Part shown: piece after piece, positions 1 through 8,018 of the stretch
How the letters are laid out: every line of letters begins with the position of its first letter
Position numbering within the stretch: position 1 is the stretch's first letter
Assembly (NCBI RefSeq): GCF_963556105.2
Contig: NZ_OY829945.1
Span: 539,001 to 603,000 of the forward strand
Direction: 5' to 3'
Length of the DNA: 64,000 nt
Source of the DNA: an uncultured Tolumonas sp.
GTDB lineage: Bacteria; Pseudomonadota; Gammaproteobacteria; Enterobacterales; Aeromonadaceae
Position numbers and translations under genes: made by a program
Notes under the pieces: model-generated
The model's input: the letters and a program-made list of their open reading frames with translations, nothing else
Database searches by the model: none
Told to the model about the DNA's origin: nothing

Positions 1-1
1 T

Positions 2-1303
2 GCGTACGCGGATATTCCCAAGCAAGGTGGTGATTTTGCTAAAGCGGTGGCGGTATGTATTCGCAGCGGTGTTTGCGAGCAGCACGGGCGCGGGGTGATG
101 TGCCCCAGTTTCCGTGTCACTGACCAGCCATTACTCTCACCGGGTGGACGAGTGCAGCTGCTAAAACGCGCACTTAATAGCGATGAAACCGCACTGACCG
201 CTGACACTGAATTAGCCGAAACAATGGATCTGTGTGTTGCCTGCAAAGGCTGTAAACGGGAATGTGAAAACAGTGTCGATATGGCGCAGATCAAGATTGA
301 ATATCTGGCGCAGAAACTAAAAAAACAACCGCTGTCGTGGCGTAGTCGGTTATTTGCCTATTCCCCGATTTGGTTGAATCAATATCCGATGTTGGGCGCG
401 TTAATTCGCTGGCGCAATAAGTCAGCACTATTGGCGAAACTGGGTGAAAAATTACTGGGTATCGCAGCGAAAGTGCCATTGCCGGAAGCAACGCAGAAAC
501 CTTTTTCACCGCAGCAACAGAGTTTTCCACCCCTGGTACCACACCCGTCCGGTGAGGCGCGGGCGGTGGTGTTATGGCTGGATAGTTTTTCCACCCTGTT
601 TGCACCGCAACAAGCGGAAGATGCGCTGTATCTGTTGCGGCTGGCCGGTCTTACAGTGCATGTAGTGCACCCCAATTCCCAACCGGGAGTGATATTGGAC
701 AGTGGCCGCTCATTGCTGACATTTGGTTTGGTTGATGAAACCCGCCAGCTGGCGAAACAGCTGCTGAGTGTTTTGTCGCCGCATGTGGCTGCTGGCTTGT
801 CGATTGTGGGGCTAGAGCCTTCCAGTCTGCTGATGTTGCGAGATGAATACAAAACGCTGGGGCTAGGGCAACCCGCCGTCGCACTGGCCAAACAGGCGTT
901 GTTGTTTGAAGAGTTTATGGCCGCCGAACTGACGCGTGGTGGTTTTCAATTACCGTTTCAGGCCGGAAAAATCACGCAGCCAGTGTTGATCCACGGGCAT
1001 TGTCATCAAAAAGCGATTGGTGCGATGAAGTCGGTACGACGAGTGCTGAAAGCCGTGCCGGAATTAGCGTTCAGTTTCATTGAGTCATCATGCTGCGGCA
1101 TGGCGGGCACGTTTGGTTTGGAGGCAGAACACGTTGACTACTCGCACCAGATGGCGCAGCAGTCGTTGGTGCCAGCGTTGCAGGCGGCGCCGGATGCTTT
1201 GGTGGTCTCGAACGGTTTTGGTTGTGCCCATCAAATCAAAGTAACGGCTCAGCGCCCAACATTACATTTAGCGACGTTATTACGACAGGCTTTGGCGGAA
1301 TAA
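2..1303 (+). CDS. ydiJ: FAD-linked oxidase / Fe-S oxidoreductase, C-terminal part (YdiJ-like), 5' truncated
   Basis: The reading frame is open from the window edge, so the N-terminal FAD-binding half is missing. What remains is the iron-sulfur part. A CVACKGC-type 4Fe-4S cluster motif followed by REC lies near the start of the visible region. Near the end come the cysteine-rich motifs HGHCHQKAI and SSCCGMAGTFG, typical of the CCG domain of heterodisulfide reductase-type and glycolate/lactate oxidase subunits. The architecture fits the large single-chain FAD/Fe-S dehydrogenases such as E. coli YdiJ (about 1,000 residues), which oxidise 2-hydroxyacids. The substrate cannot be read from this part. 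A 7-bp hairpin follows the stop. Confidence 0.75.
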   Translation, partial: AYADIPKQGGDFAKAVAVCIRSGVCEQHGRGVMCPSFRVTDQPLLSPGGRVQLLKRALNSDETALTADTELAETMDLCVACKGCKRECENSVDMAQIKIEYLAQKLKKQPLSWRSRLFAYSPIWLNQYPMLGALIRWRNKSALLAKLGEKLLGIAAKVPLPEATQKPFSPQQQSFPPLVPHPSGEARAVVLWLDSFSTLFAPQQAEDALYLLRLAGLTVHVVHPNSQPGVILDSGRSLLTFGLVDETRQLAKQLLSVLSPHVAAGLSIVGLEPSSLLMLRDEYKTLGLGQPAVALAKQALLFEEFMAAELTRGGFQLPFQAGKITQPVLIHGHCHQKAIGAMKSVRRVLKAVPELAFSFIESSCCGMAGTFGLEAEHVDYSHQMAQQSLVPALQAAPDALVVSNGFGCAHQIKVTAQRPTLHLATLLRQALAE

Positions 1304-1312
1304 ATAACAACA

Positions 1313-1333
1313 GGCCGGATGGAATGTCCGGCC
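1313..1333. terminator. Short hairpin between convergent genes
   Basis: GGCCGGA and TCCGGCC form a 7-bp perfect stem with a 7-nt loop, between the stop of the oxidoreductase and the stop of pfkB. There is no T-run on either side, so termination is inferred from position only. Confidence 0.4.
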
Positions 1334-1365
1334 AGTGCATAATACATTGTTGGTATAGCTAAAAA

Positions 1366-2301
1366 CTATTGGGGTTGGTTCAGATATTCGTACAGCTTGC
1401 TGGTATCGTCTTTACTGCACAGTTTAGTGCCTTGATTCATCGTGGCGGCAGTGCCAGCCGCAACACCAAACCGTACCATATCGACTAACGAGGCGTTGTC
1501 TGCCAGTTTCATGACCATGGCGCCGACCATACTGTCGCCCGCACCCACCGTGCTGCGTTTAGTGACGGGCGGCGGCACCACTTGCACACACTGTTCCGCA
1601 TCCACGCCGAGTGCGCCTTGCGGGCCTAACGACACCACGATCCGTTTCGCCGCACCCTGACTGATTAGCAACCGAGCGGCAGTGACGACCTGATCGGGTT
1701 GATCCAGCGTCTGGCCGCTCAGCTCTGCCAATTCTGATTGGTTGGGTTTCAGCAGCTCCAAGCCGCCAAATGCAACGGCCGCTTTCAGCGCCTCACCAGA
1801 GCTGTCGACCACACAATGCAAGTGATGCTCTTTGGCACATTGCAGTAATTCCGTGACGGCTTGTGTCGTCATATTTGGCGGCAGACTACCACTTAACACC
1901 AACAAACTGTCGGCAGGAAGTTGGGCGATTTTCGCCAATAATTGCTGCCATTCGTTTTCGTGTAATGCCGCACCGGGCATCACAAAACGGAACTGCTCTC
2001 CGGTTGCTTCCGACACCACATGCAGGTTTTGACGCGTCCAGTCATGCGTTGGCAAAGCGTCAACGATCACTCCTTCCTGTTGCAACAGTTCTACCAGATG
2101 TGCGCCGGTTGGCCCGCCGCATGGCAATAATGCGGTGGCTTGTCCGCCCAGATGGGTGATCGCCCGCGCCACGTTGATCCCGCCACCGCCGGGTTCAAAC
2201 ACGGGAGTCTGGCAGCGTAGTTTTCCTTCCGGGTAAATTTTGGCTGTGCTGGTGGCGCTATCCAGTGATGGCGTTAACGTCAGGGTTACGATCTGAGGCA
2301 T
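1366..2301 (-). CDS. pfkB: 6-phosphofructokinase II (PfkB family)
   Basis: A 311-residue PfkB/ribokinase-family sugar kinase that phosphorylates fructose 6-phosphate to fructose 1,6-bisphosphate. The N-terminus (SLDSAT, YPEGKLRC, FEPGGGGINVARAI) and the C-terminal signature with catalytic Asp (STVGAGDSMVGAM) closely follow E. coli PfkB, as do FVMPGAAL and SLGPQGALGVD. This separates it from 1-phosphofructokinase (FruK) and tagatose-6-phosphate kinase, though low activity on related sugars is possible. It starts 10 bp after the stop of the YjbR-type gene, so the two probably form an operon. Confidence 0.93.
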   Translation of the reverse strand: MPQIVTLTLTPSLDSATSTAKIYPEGKLRCQTPVFEPGGGGINVARAITHLGGQATALLPCGGPTGAHLVELLQQEGVIVDALPTHDWTRQNLHVVSEATGEQFRFVMPGAALHENEWQQLLAKIAQLPADSLLVLSGSLPPNMTTQAVTELLQCAKEHHLHCVVDSSGEALKAAVAFGGLELLKPNQSELAELSGQTLDQPDQVVTAARLLISQGAAKRIVVSLGPQGALGVDAEQCVQVVPPPVTKRSTVGAGDSMVGAMVMKLADNASLVDMVRFGVAAGTAATMNQGTKLCSKDDTSKLYEYLNQPQ

Positions 2302-2311
2302 CTGAAGATCC

Positions 2312-2686
2312 TTAAATGGTTTTATCGGTGTGCAGTTCTTGCAGTGCGAGCCGTTCTTTTTTGGTTAATTTCGCGACGACGAGTTGATAGGAATCATCAA
2401 TCAGACCGGTTAATTGTGCATCACTGAGTTCGCCGGATAACTCAATGGTGTTCCAGTGCTGCTTATTCATGTGGTAACCCGGCTTGATGGAAGCAAACAT
2501 CGCACGTTGCAGATCAGCTTGGGCCGGGTCAACTTTGAGGGTGATTTTAAGCGGTGTTTCCTGCCAGGCGACCAGCGCATACATCTTGCCGCAGACTTTA
2601 TAAACCAGCGCTTCCGGGCCAAACGGCAATTCTTCCGTCACCGCCAATTTGTTGATCAGATAGGTTTTAAGCGGGGATAGTTCCAT
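2312..2686 (-). CDS. MmcQ/YjbR-family protein
   Basis: A small protein of the YjbR (DUF419) family: MELSPLKTYLINKL, PFGPEALVYKV, a central KITLKVDP strand and a C-terminal SYQLVVAKLTKKER helix. The fold is CyaY-like and its function is unsettled; DNA binding has been proposed for relatives. I chose the Met at 2686 because homologues begin just before the first helix. The frame also opens at 2716, adding ten residues, and neither start has a strong Shine-Dalgarno. Directly upstream of pfkB with a 10-bp gap. Confidence 0.8.
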   Translation of the reverse strand: MELSPLKTYLINKLAVTEELPFGPEALVYKVCGKMYALVAWQETPLKITLKVDPAQADLQRAMFASIKPGYHMNKQHWNTIELSGELSDAQLTGLIDDSYQLVVAKLTKKERLALQELHTDKTI

Positions 2687-2800
2687 AGTGAAGGCTGTTC
2701 CATCTGTTGTGCGCATCCGAAAGGATGACTACTCATTACAACATAGTCGATTTTCCGAATGCCGCACAATGATGGATGTCACACCACGTGATTGGGCCTG

Positions 2801-3460
2801 TTAATGCTTACGGGCAAAGACCCACAGATCGCCTTTGCGTTTCAGTCGCACCGATTGACCACCAATCATCAAAAAGATGCTGTTAGCGTGGGCGGGAACA
2901 TCAAATAAGCGAGGACCATGTTCTGGTGAAAACCAGACCAGACCGGGTGCATTCGTCAGTTGATTGTCGACTTCGTAATAACCCATAAATTTTTTCGAGC
3001 GCAAGCAATTGATGGTTGAATTATTGGCCGAACAGGCTGCGCCTGATAACGGCGTGATGGGGGCGCCAATCACGATGGTCGGGGAAACCGAGACGACCGT
3101 AAAATGGTAGGGCATTTTACGCTTACAATGGTCATATTCACTGACGGGCCAGCCTTTTGCTTCTTTGGTTTTTGCCAGCGTGTCATCTAACTGCGCTACC
3201 AGATCGGACTGTGGTGCACTCTTGTCTGCACTGGTTGTGCTCGATGTTTGACACTCACACGGCTGATTCGCGGCGCACTTTGTATTGCTGGCTTTCTGTT
3301 GTTTCAACACTTTTTCGGCATTGATCTTGGCTTGATTGAATTCAAACCGCGTACAGCCCGATAAGGTAACGCCTAAACAAGCGGTGAGTAACAGCAGGCA
3401 ATAGGCTGCATATTTTTTAGGTACGAAGGCAAACCGATTTTTAACGAGCTGGATCTTCAT
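2801..3460 (-). CDS. Predicted lipoprotein, unknown family (paralogue A)
   Basis: 219 residues. A hydrophobic N-terminal segment ends in a lipobox (TLSGC) with the acylated Cys at residue 36. A Cys/Ser/Gln-rich linker follows, then a conserved C-terminal half with PYHFTVVSVSPTIVIG, LVWFSPEHGPRLF, VPAHANSIF and VRLKRKGDLW. I recognise no known domain. It is clearly paralogous to the lipoprotein at 4719-5387, which shares the same motifs in order, the LDDTL.KTKEA region and a lipobox Cys at the identical position. Likely membrane anchored. Function unknown. Confidence 0.72.
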   Translation of the reverse strand: MKIQLVKNRFAFVPKKYAAYCLLLLTACLGVTLSGCTRFEFNQAKINAEKVLKQQKASNTKCAANQPCECQTSSTTSADKSAPQSDLVAQLDDTLAKTKEAKGWPVSEYDHCKRKMPYHFTVVSVSPTIVIGAPITPLSGAACSANNSTINCLRSKKFMGYYEVDNQLTNAPGLVWFSPEHGPRLFDVPAHANSIFLMIGGQSVRLKRKGDLWVFARKH

Positions 3461-3541
3461 CTACATCTACTTCAACGACAAAAACTAGCAGCATGATATC
3501 GTAATGCTGACTAAACAAAAGCCCGGCTCGCTTCTTCTGTA

Positions 3542-3895
3542 CTAGGCACTTTGCTCTTCGCGCATATTCACCAGTAGTTCTTTATACCCATCGCCCCAAT
3601 GTTTGAGATCCATCAATATCGGTTCCAGTGTGCGGCCAAACTCGGTCAGGCTGTATTCCACCCGTGGTGGTACTTCGGCATACACTTCGCGATGCAGAAT
3701 GTTGTCGGCTTCCAACTCGCGTAATTGTAATGTCAGCATGCGCTGAGTGACGCCGGGTACCATGCGGTGCAGTTCGTTAAAGCGTTTTGTACCACTCAAT
3801 AAATGAAACAAAATCACACCTTTCCATTTGCCACCAATCACGGATAACGCCGCACTGACTGAGCAGCTAAAACTGTAAGGTTGTTGAGATGCCAT
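3542..3895 (-). CDS. HxlR-family transcriptional regulator
   Basis: 117 residues with the HxlR winged-helix layout: the family-typical Cys (SFSCSVSAAL), then GGKWKGVILFHLL, the recognition region RFNELHRMVPGVTQRMLTLQLRELE, and the wing VPPRVEYSLTEFGRTL. HxlR proteins often sense electrophiles or redox change and control an adjacent oxidoreductase. Here the divergent neighbour is a nitroreductase. A GTAT-N8-ATAC inverted repeat sits 15 bp upstream of this start. GGAGAA upstream of the ATG supports the start. Confidence 0.88.
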   Translation of the reverse strand: MASQQPYSFSCSVSAALSVIGGKWKGVILFHLLSGTKRFNELHRMVPGVTQRMLTLQLRELEADNILHREVYAEVPPRVEYSLTEFGRTLEPILMDLKHWGDGYKELLVNMREEQSA

Positions 3896-3910
3896 CTTTG
3901 TTCTCCATTA

Positions 3911-3926
3911 GTATACAAAATGATAC
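3911..3926. promoter_or_regulatory. Candidate HxlR operator
   Basis: GTATACAAAATGATAC forms a GTAT-N8-ATAC inverted repeat in the divergent region between the HxlR gene and the nitroreductase. GTAT/ATAC half-sites are typical of HxlR-family operators. A further GATAC half-site occurs near 3970. Confidence 0.5.
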
Positions 3927-4006
3927 TACATCACATTTTTGTGCGTACTTACGAATAAGTTTGTTTAATGATACAACAAGAATGAATTTTATGATTGGAG
4001 CACAAC

Positions 4007-4666
4007 ATGACTAAACAACAGATCCTGGATGCGTATGCATTTCGTCACGCCTGCAAAGCCTTTGATAGCGACAAAAAAATCAGTGATGACGATTTTGAAC
4101 TGATTCTGGAAACCGGACGCTTATCACCCAGCTCGTTTGGCTTTGAACCATGGCAATTTCTGGTGATTCAAAACCCAGACTTGCGGGAAAAATTATTGCC
4201 GCTGGTGTGTGGGCAACAGCAGGTTCCGACGGCGAGTCATCTGCTCATTACATTGTCGCGTCGTGGTGACAGTCTGAAACCGGGTAGCGATTATCTGACT
4301 AGCTTTATGCAAGATGTACAAAAATTACCGGCCGAAATCGTGAAGATGAAAGGTGATTTTTACGCGTTATTCCATCAAGAACTGTTTCAGCTGGCAGGCG
4401 ATGAACGCAAAATTGCGGATTGGGCGGCAAAACAAACCTATCTGCCGATGGCGAATATGATGACCACGGCCGCCTTGCTGGGCATCGATTCTTGCCCAAT
4501 CGAAGGTTTTAAACAGCAGGAAGTAGAAAATTTCTTAGCCGAAGAGATCGAGCTGGATTTAACCACCTTTGGTGTCGCGCATATCACAGCCTTTGGGTAT
4601 CGCAAGGCAGAACCTGCCAGAGCGAAAACTCGTCGTGCGGCTGTCGATGTCGTGCAATGGTATTAA
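4007..4666 (+). CDS. NAD(P)H nitroreductase-family flavoprotein
   Basis: 219 residues of the FMN-dependent nitroreductase fold: AYAFRHACKAFD, LSPSSFGFEPWQFLV (FMN phosphate and isoalloxazine contacts) and the AALLGIDSCPIEGF segment near the dimer interface. Such enzymes reduce nitroaromatics, quinones or flavins; the substrate is not readable. The ATG at 4007 is preceded by TTGGAG at 3995-4000, giving good spacing, so the upstream TTG in frame is more likely the ribosome site than the start. Divergent from an HxlR gene that probably controls it. Confidence 0.88.
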   Translation: MTKQQILDAYAFRHACKAFDSDKKISDDDFELILETGRLSPSSFGFEPWQFLVIQNPDLREKLLPLVCGQQQVPTASHLLITLSRRGDSLKPGSDYLTSFMQDVQKLPAEIVKMKGDFYALFHQELFQLAGDERKIADWAAKQTYLPMANMMTTAALLGIDSCPIEGFKQQEVENFLAEEIELDLTTFGVAHITAFGYRKAEPARAKTRRAAVDVVQWY

Positions 4667-4680
4667 GTCTGTAAACGCTC

Positions 4681-4705
4681 ATGCCGGTGTATTTTACACC
4701 GGCAT
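4681..4705. terminator. Strong hairpin between convergent genes
   Basis: ATGCCGGTGTA and TACACCGGCAT form an 11-bp perfect stem with a TTT loop between the nitroreductase stop and the converging lipoprotein stop. There is no uninterrupted T-run after it. Probably serves both directions. Confidence 0.6.
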
Positions 4706-4718
4706 TCTCAGTGCTTTG

Positions 4719-5387
4719 TTAATCCCGACGTGTAAATAGCCAGCCATTACCCTTGCGTTTCAATTGGGCGGAATGACCTGCAATGGCAAAAAATACCGTA
4801 TTTGCGTGGGGTGGTACTTTAAACAAGCGTGCACCGTGTTCCGGGGAAAACCAGACCAGATCCGTAGAGTAAGCAAATTGAGTGGCTATTTCATAACGCC
4901 CGGCAAAGCGCTCGGAATGCAGATAGTTACACGACGAACCGACTGATGAGCAGTGATCTGCTGCAGATGGTGGGATCGGATATCCGACGACTATCGTGGG
5001 CGATAACGACAGAATAGTGAAATGATAGGGGAACTTATGCTGGCCGTTGTTATTGAGTGGCCACGTCTGCGCTTCTTTAGTGTGCAGTAAGGTGTCATCT
5101 AACTGTGCGGTCAAATCAGACAATTGAATTTTGTTGTCCTGACTATCGGCAAACGCCCACTGACAATCACTGTCACGCGCACGGTTGGCGGCACAGTGGC
5201 GATATAAAGGCGCAAACTGATTCGGTGCTATTAACGGCCCATGCCCTTTGACTTGTGTCCAATCCGAGCCGCGATGCGCACAGCCAGCGAGGGTCAGTAC
5301 CAGGAGAAAAACTAAAACAGCACAGCATTTATTGAGTAAGAGTGTTGTTGCGGAATGAGCGAATTTGCCAACAAAAGACGTATCCAT
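4719..5387 (-). CDS. Predicted lipoprotein, unknown family (paralogue B)
   Basis: 222 residues. The signal segment ends in LTLAGC, with Cys at residue 36 exactly as in the lipoprotein at 2801-3460. The C-terminal half has the same motif chain: PYHFTILSLSPTIVVG, LVWFSPEHGARLF, VPPHANTVFF, AQLKRKGNGWLF. The segment between lipobox and conserved half differs and holds several Cys (HCAANR, DCQWAF). Unknown function. The two copies flank the HxlR / nitroreductase pair in the same orientation, so they look like a tandem duplication split by, or formed around, that pair. Confidence 0.72.
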   Translation of the reverse strand: MDTSFVGKFAHSATTLLLNKCCAVLVFLLVLTLAGCAHRGSDWTQVKGHGPLIAPNQFAPLYRHCAANRARDSDCQWAFADSQDNKIQLSDLTAQLDDTLLHTKEAQTWPLNNNGQHKFPYHFTILSLSPTIVVGYPIPPSAADHCSSVGSSCNYLHSERFAGRYEIATQFAYSTDLVWFSPEHGARLFKVPPHANTVFFAIAGHSAQLKRKGNGWLFTRRD

Positions 5388-5498
5388 TTGCCTCTACCAA
5401 CAAGGTCAGAAAGAATCAGCATGATAGCGCAATGTCGGTGTGACTGCGAAAGTTACTGGCAAATAACATTGCTTCATCAATGGGTTGGATTGGGGAGC

Positions 5499-5525
5499 GG
5501 CTCTATCCATTGACCGGATAGAGCC
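5499..5525 (-). terminator. Hairpin downstream of nrdD
   Basis: GGCTCTATCC and GGATAGAGCC form a 10-bp perfect stem 12 bp past the nrdD stop on the minus strand. A T-run is lacking, so it may protect the 3' end or terminate inefficiently. Confidence 0.5.
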
Positions 5526-5537
5526 TGATTAGCGAGC

Positions 5538-7670
5538 TTAGAAATTTGGCAGATGTTTTACGCGGCGTTTCACTTCTTCCTGTTTCCCCGCATTAAATGG
5601 GCGGGCATCCGGGCTGCCTAAGTAGCCACAAACACGGCGGGTCACTGACACTTTGGTGGAGTCATGATTACCGCATTTCGGGCAGGTAAAGCCCTTGCTG
5701 GTACAATCAAACTCACCGGTATAACCGCATTCATAACACTCATCGATCGGTGTATTGGTGCCGTAATAAGGTACGCGGCTGTAGCTGTAATCCCAGACGT
5801 TTTCCAATGCTTCCAGATTATGCTGAATATTTGGATATTCGCCGTAGCAGATAAAACCACCATTCGCGATTGGCGGATAAGCCATCTCAAAGTTCAGTTT
5901 GGCGTACGGGTCCACTTTCTTCTCGACGTCTAAATGATAGCTGTTGGTATAATAACCTTTCTCGGTCACGCCATCGACCAGACCAAACTCTTTGGTGTCG
6001 AGGTTGCAGAAACGGCTGCACAGGTTTTCACTTGGCGTGCTGTAGAGGCTGAAACCATAACCAGTTTCGGCTTTCCATTCATCCACGGCATCACGTAATT
6101 TTTGCACAATGGCGATGCCTTTCTGGCGCAGCACTTCATCATCAAACACATGCACTTTGTCACCAAACAGGGCATTGATGGTTTCATGCACACCGATGTA
6201 GCCCAGTGAAATAGAGGCGCGGCCATGTTTAAAGATTTCCGAAACATCGTCATCCGCTTTCAGACGTACGCCACACGCACCTTCCATATACAGGATCGGT
6301 GCCACGCGCGCTTTCACGCCATTCAGACGTTCAATGCGAGCCATCAGTGCTTTCTTACACAGACGCAGGCGGCCATCCAACAGATCATAGAAATGCGCTT
6401 CATCGCGCGCTTCCAGTGCAATACGCGGCAGGTTCAGACTCACCACACCTAAGTTATTGCGACCTTCATGGATCATCTTGCCATCTTCTTCATACACACC
6501 AAGGAAGCTGCGGCAGCCCATTGGTGTTTTGAAAGAGCCGGTGACTTTAACTACCTGATCGTAGTTCAGGATATCCGGATACATGCGTTTGCTGGCACAT
6601 TCCAGCGCCAGTTGCTTGATGTCGTAGTTCGGGTCAGCTTTCTTGTGGTTAATGCCATCACGGATCGCAAACACCAGTTTTGGGAACACCGCCGTTTTGT
6701 GATTCTTACCTAAACCGGCAATGCGGTTTTGCAAAATCGATTTCTGGATCAAACGTGATTCCCAGCTTTCACCTAAGCCAAAACCAAAGGTGACAAACGG
6801 GGTTTGGCCGTTGGCGGTGTGCAGCGTGTTGACTTCATATTCCAGCGATTGGAACGCGTCGTAACACTCTTTTTCGGTGCGAGACAGCGCATAGGCATCG
6901 GCGTCGGGAATATTCCATTCCACCGCTACTTGATGGTGTTTCTCATAACTTTTAGTGACGTAAGGTGCCAACACTTCATCAATACGGTTGATGGTGGTGC
7001 CGCCGTAAATATGGCTGGCCACCTGAGCAATGATCTGTGCGCTGACCGCGGTAGCGGTCGAGATCGATTTGGGTGTGTCGATTTCTGCATTACCCATTTT
7101 AAAGCCGTGGGTCAACATGCCTTCCAGATCGATCAACATGCAGTTGAACATTGGGAAGAAAGGGGAGTAATCCAGATCGTGGAAATGGATCTCGCCTCTT
7201 TCATGCGCCTGCACCACATCGCGTGGTAGCAGATATTGTTTGGCGTAATGTTTCGCCACGATACCGGCCAGCAGGTCACGCTGGGTCGGGATCACTTTGC
7301 TGTCTTTATTGGCGTTTTCGTTCAGCAGCTCGGCATTGGTCTGCTGGATCAAACCTTGGATCTCTTTATTCAGGCGGCCCTGCTTCTCACGTGCTAAATC
7401 ACGATCGTGACGGTATTCAATATAGGCACGTGCCAGCTTCTTATGCGGGCCTTCCATCAGCAGGTTTTCGACCAGTGTTTGTACTTCACTGATGTCGACT
7501 TCATCGCGTCCGGCTAACAGCGATGCGATCTGACCAGCCACTGAGGCGCAATACGCGTCGTCTCTCACATTCACGGCTTCCGCCGCCTTGGCGACAGCTT
7601 GCCATATGCGTGAGCCATCAAACGATACGCGGCATCCGTCGCGTTTGATTACCAGCGGTTTTGCTTGCAT
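5538..7670 (-). CDS. nrdD: Anaerobic ribonucleoside-triphosphate reductase, large subunit
   Basis: 710 residues. The N-terminal ATP-cone (VIKRDGCRVSFDGSRIW) is followed by the glycyl-radical reductase body with NLGVVSLNLPRIA and YSTPSENLCSRF. The C-terminal zinc site CYECGY...CPKCG precedes the radical loop RRVCGYLG, whose Gly is the radical site. The enzyme makes dNTPs without oxygen. Two NrdR boxes lie directly upstream. The partner activase gene nrdG is not next to it or elsewhere in the window, unlike the E. coli nrdDG operon, so it must be encoded elsewhere. Confidence 0.95.
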   Translation of the reverse strand: MQAKPLVIKRDGCRVSFDGSRIWQAVAKAAEAVNVRDDAYCASVAGQIASLLAGRDEVDISEVQTLVENLLMEGPHKKLARAYIEYRHDRDLAREKQGRLNKEIQGLIQQTNAELLNENANKDSKVIPTQRDLLAGIVAKHYAKQYLLPRDVVQAHERGEIHFHDLDYSPFFPMFNCMLIDLEGMLTHGFKMGNAEIDTPKSISTATAVSAQIIAQVASHIYGGTTINRIDEVLAPYVTKSYEKHHQVAVEWNIPDADAYALSRTEKECYDAFQSLEYEVNTLHTANGQTPFVTFGFGLGESWESRLIQKSILQNRIAGLGKNHKTAVFPKLVFAIRDGINHKKADPNYDIKQLALECASKRMYPDILNYDQVVKVTGSFKTPMGCRSFLGVYEEDGKMIHEGRNNLGVVSLNLPRIALEARDEAHFYDLLDGRLRLCKKALMARIERLNGVKARVAPILYMEGACGVRLKADDDVSEIFKHGRASISLGYIGVHETINALFGDKVHVFDDEVLRQKGIAIVQKLRDAVDEWKAETGYGFSLYSTPSENLCSRFCNLDTKEFGLVDGVTEKGYYTNSYHLDVEKKVDPYAKLNFEMAYPPIANGGFICYGEYPNIQHNLEALENVWDYSYSRVPYYGTNTPIDECYECGYTGEFDCTSKGFTCPKCGNHDSTKVSVTRRVCGYLGSPDARPFNAGKQEEVKRRVKHLPNF

Positions 7671-7722
7671 TTTTTATAGCCCTCATGCTAGTCCGACAAT
7701 TGTGTGTCGTTATGATAGTAAT

Positions 7723-7733
7723 ACTATATATAG
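7723..7733. promoter_or_regulatory. NrdR box 1
   Basis: ACTATATATAG, the core of an NrdR box (consensus roughly acACTATATATAGTgt), 53 bp upstream of the nrdD start. It pairs with a second box exactly 31 bp further upstream, about three helical turns, the usual spacing for this repressor. Confidence 0.75.
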
Positions 7734-7753
7734 ATCATCTGGAGGTGGATTTA

Positions 7754-7764
7754 ACTATATATTG
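7754..7764. promoter_or_regulatory. NrdR box 2
   Basis: ACTATATATTG, the second NrdR-like core, 31 bp from box 1 when measured start to start. The tandem pair indicates control of nrdD by the ATP-cone repressor NrdR, whose gene is not in this window. Confidence 0.72.
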
Positions 7765-7934
7765 CGATTTTATTCTGAAAGATAGTCGCATTTTTTTTGA
7801 TCTAAAACAGGGAATCTGGAGATTTGGACAGCGTTGCATCAGCGAAAAAAAGTGAAATTTGTGAGGTCAAAACACTTGAAAATTCTGTAGCCCTTGGTGG
7901 ATAAGGGCTGGCAAAAATCAGCAGAAATATGGGC

Positions 7935-7962
7935 AAAAAAAGGAGCCGCACGATGCGACTCC
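7935..7962 (-). terminator. Intrinsic terminator of pckA
   Basis: On the minus strand GGAGTCGCA-TCG-TGCGGCTCC forms a 9-bp stem (one G-T pair) followed by seven T. It lies 57 bp past the pckA stop. Confidence 0.8.
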
Positions 7963-8018
7963 CTGATAACGATAAACTAGGAACGATAAACCTGGTTCAC
8001 ATTTTAACCGGGCAAAAA

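Larger units (their letters stand above)
7671..8018. other. nrdD upstream / pckA downstream intergenic region
   Basis: No gene seen. It holds two NrdR boxes near nrdD and the pckA terminator hairpin. Between about 7765 and 7930 the sequence is AT-rich, with T- and A-runs that could include the nrdD promoter, but no clear -10/-35 pair stands out. Confidence 0.6.

Noticed and set aside
6804..7229. A 141-codon open frame antisense to nrdD
   Set aside because: Shadow of a highly conserved enzyme; no independent start signals or recognisable motifs.
7797..7810. TTGATCTAAAACAG as an FNR site upstream of nrdD
   Set aside because: The right half matches ATCAA poorly. The NrdR boxes give a stronger explanation for control.
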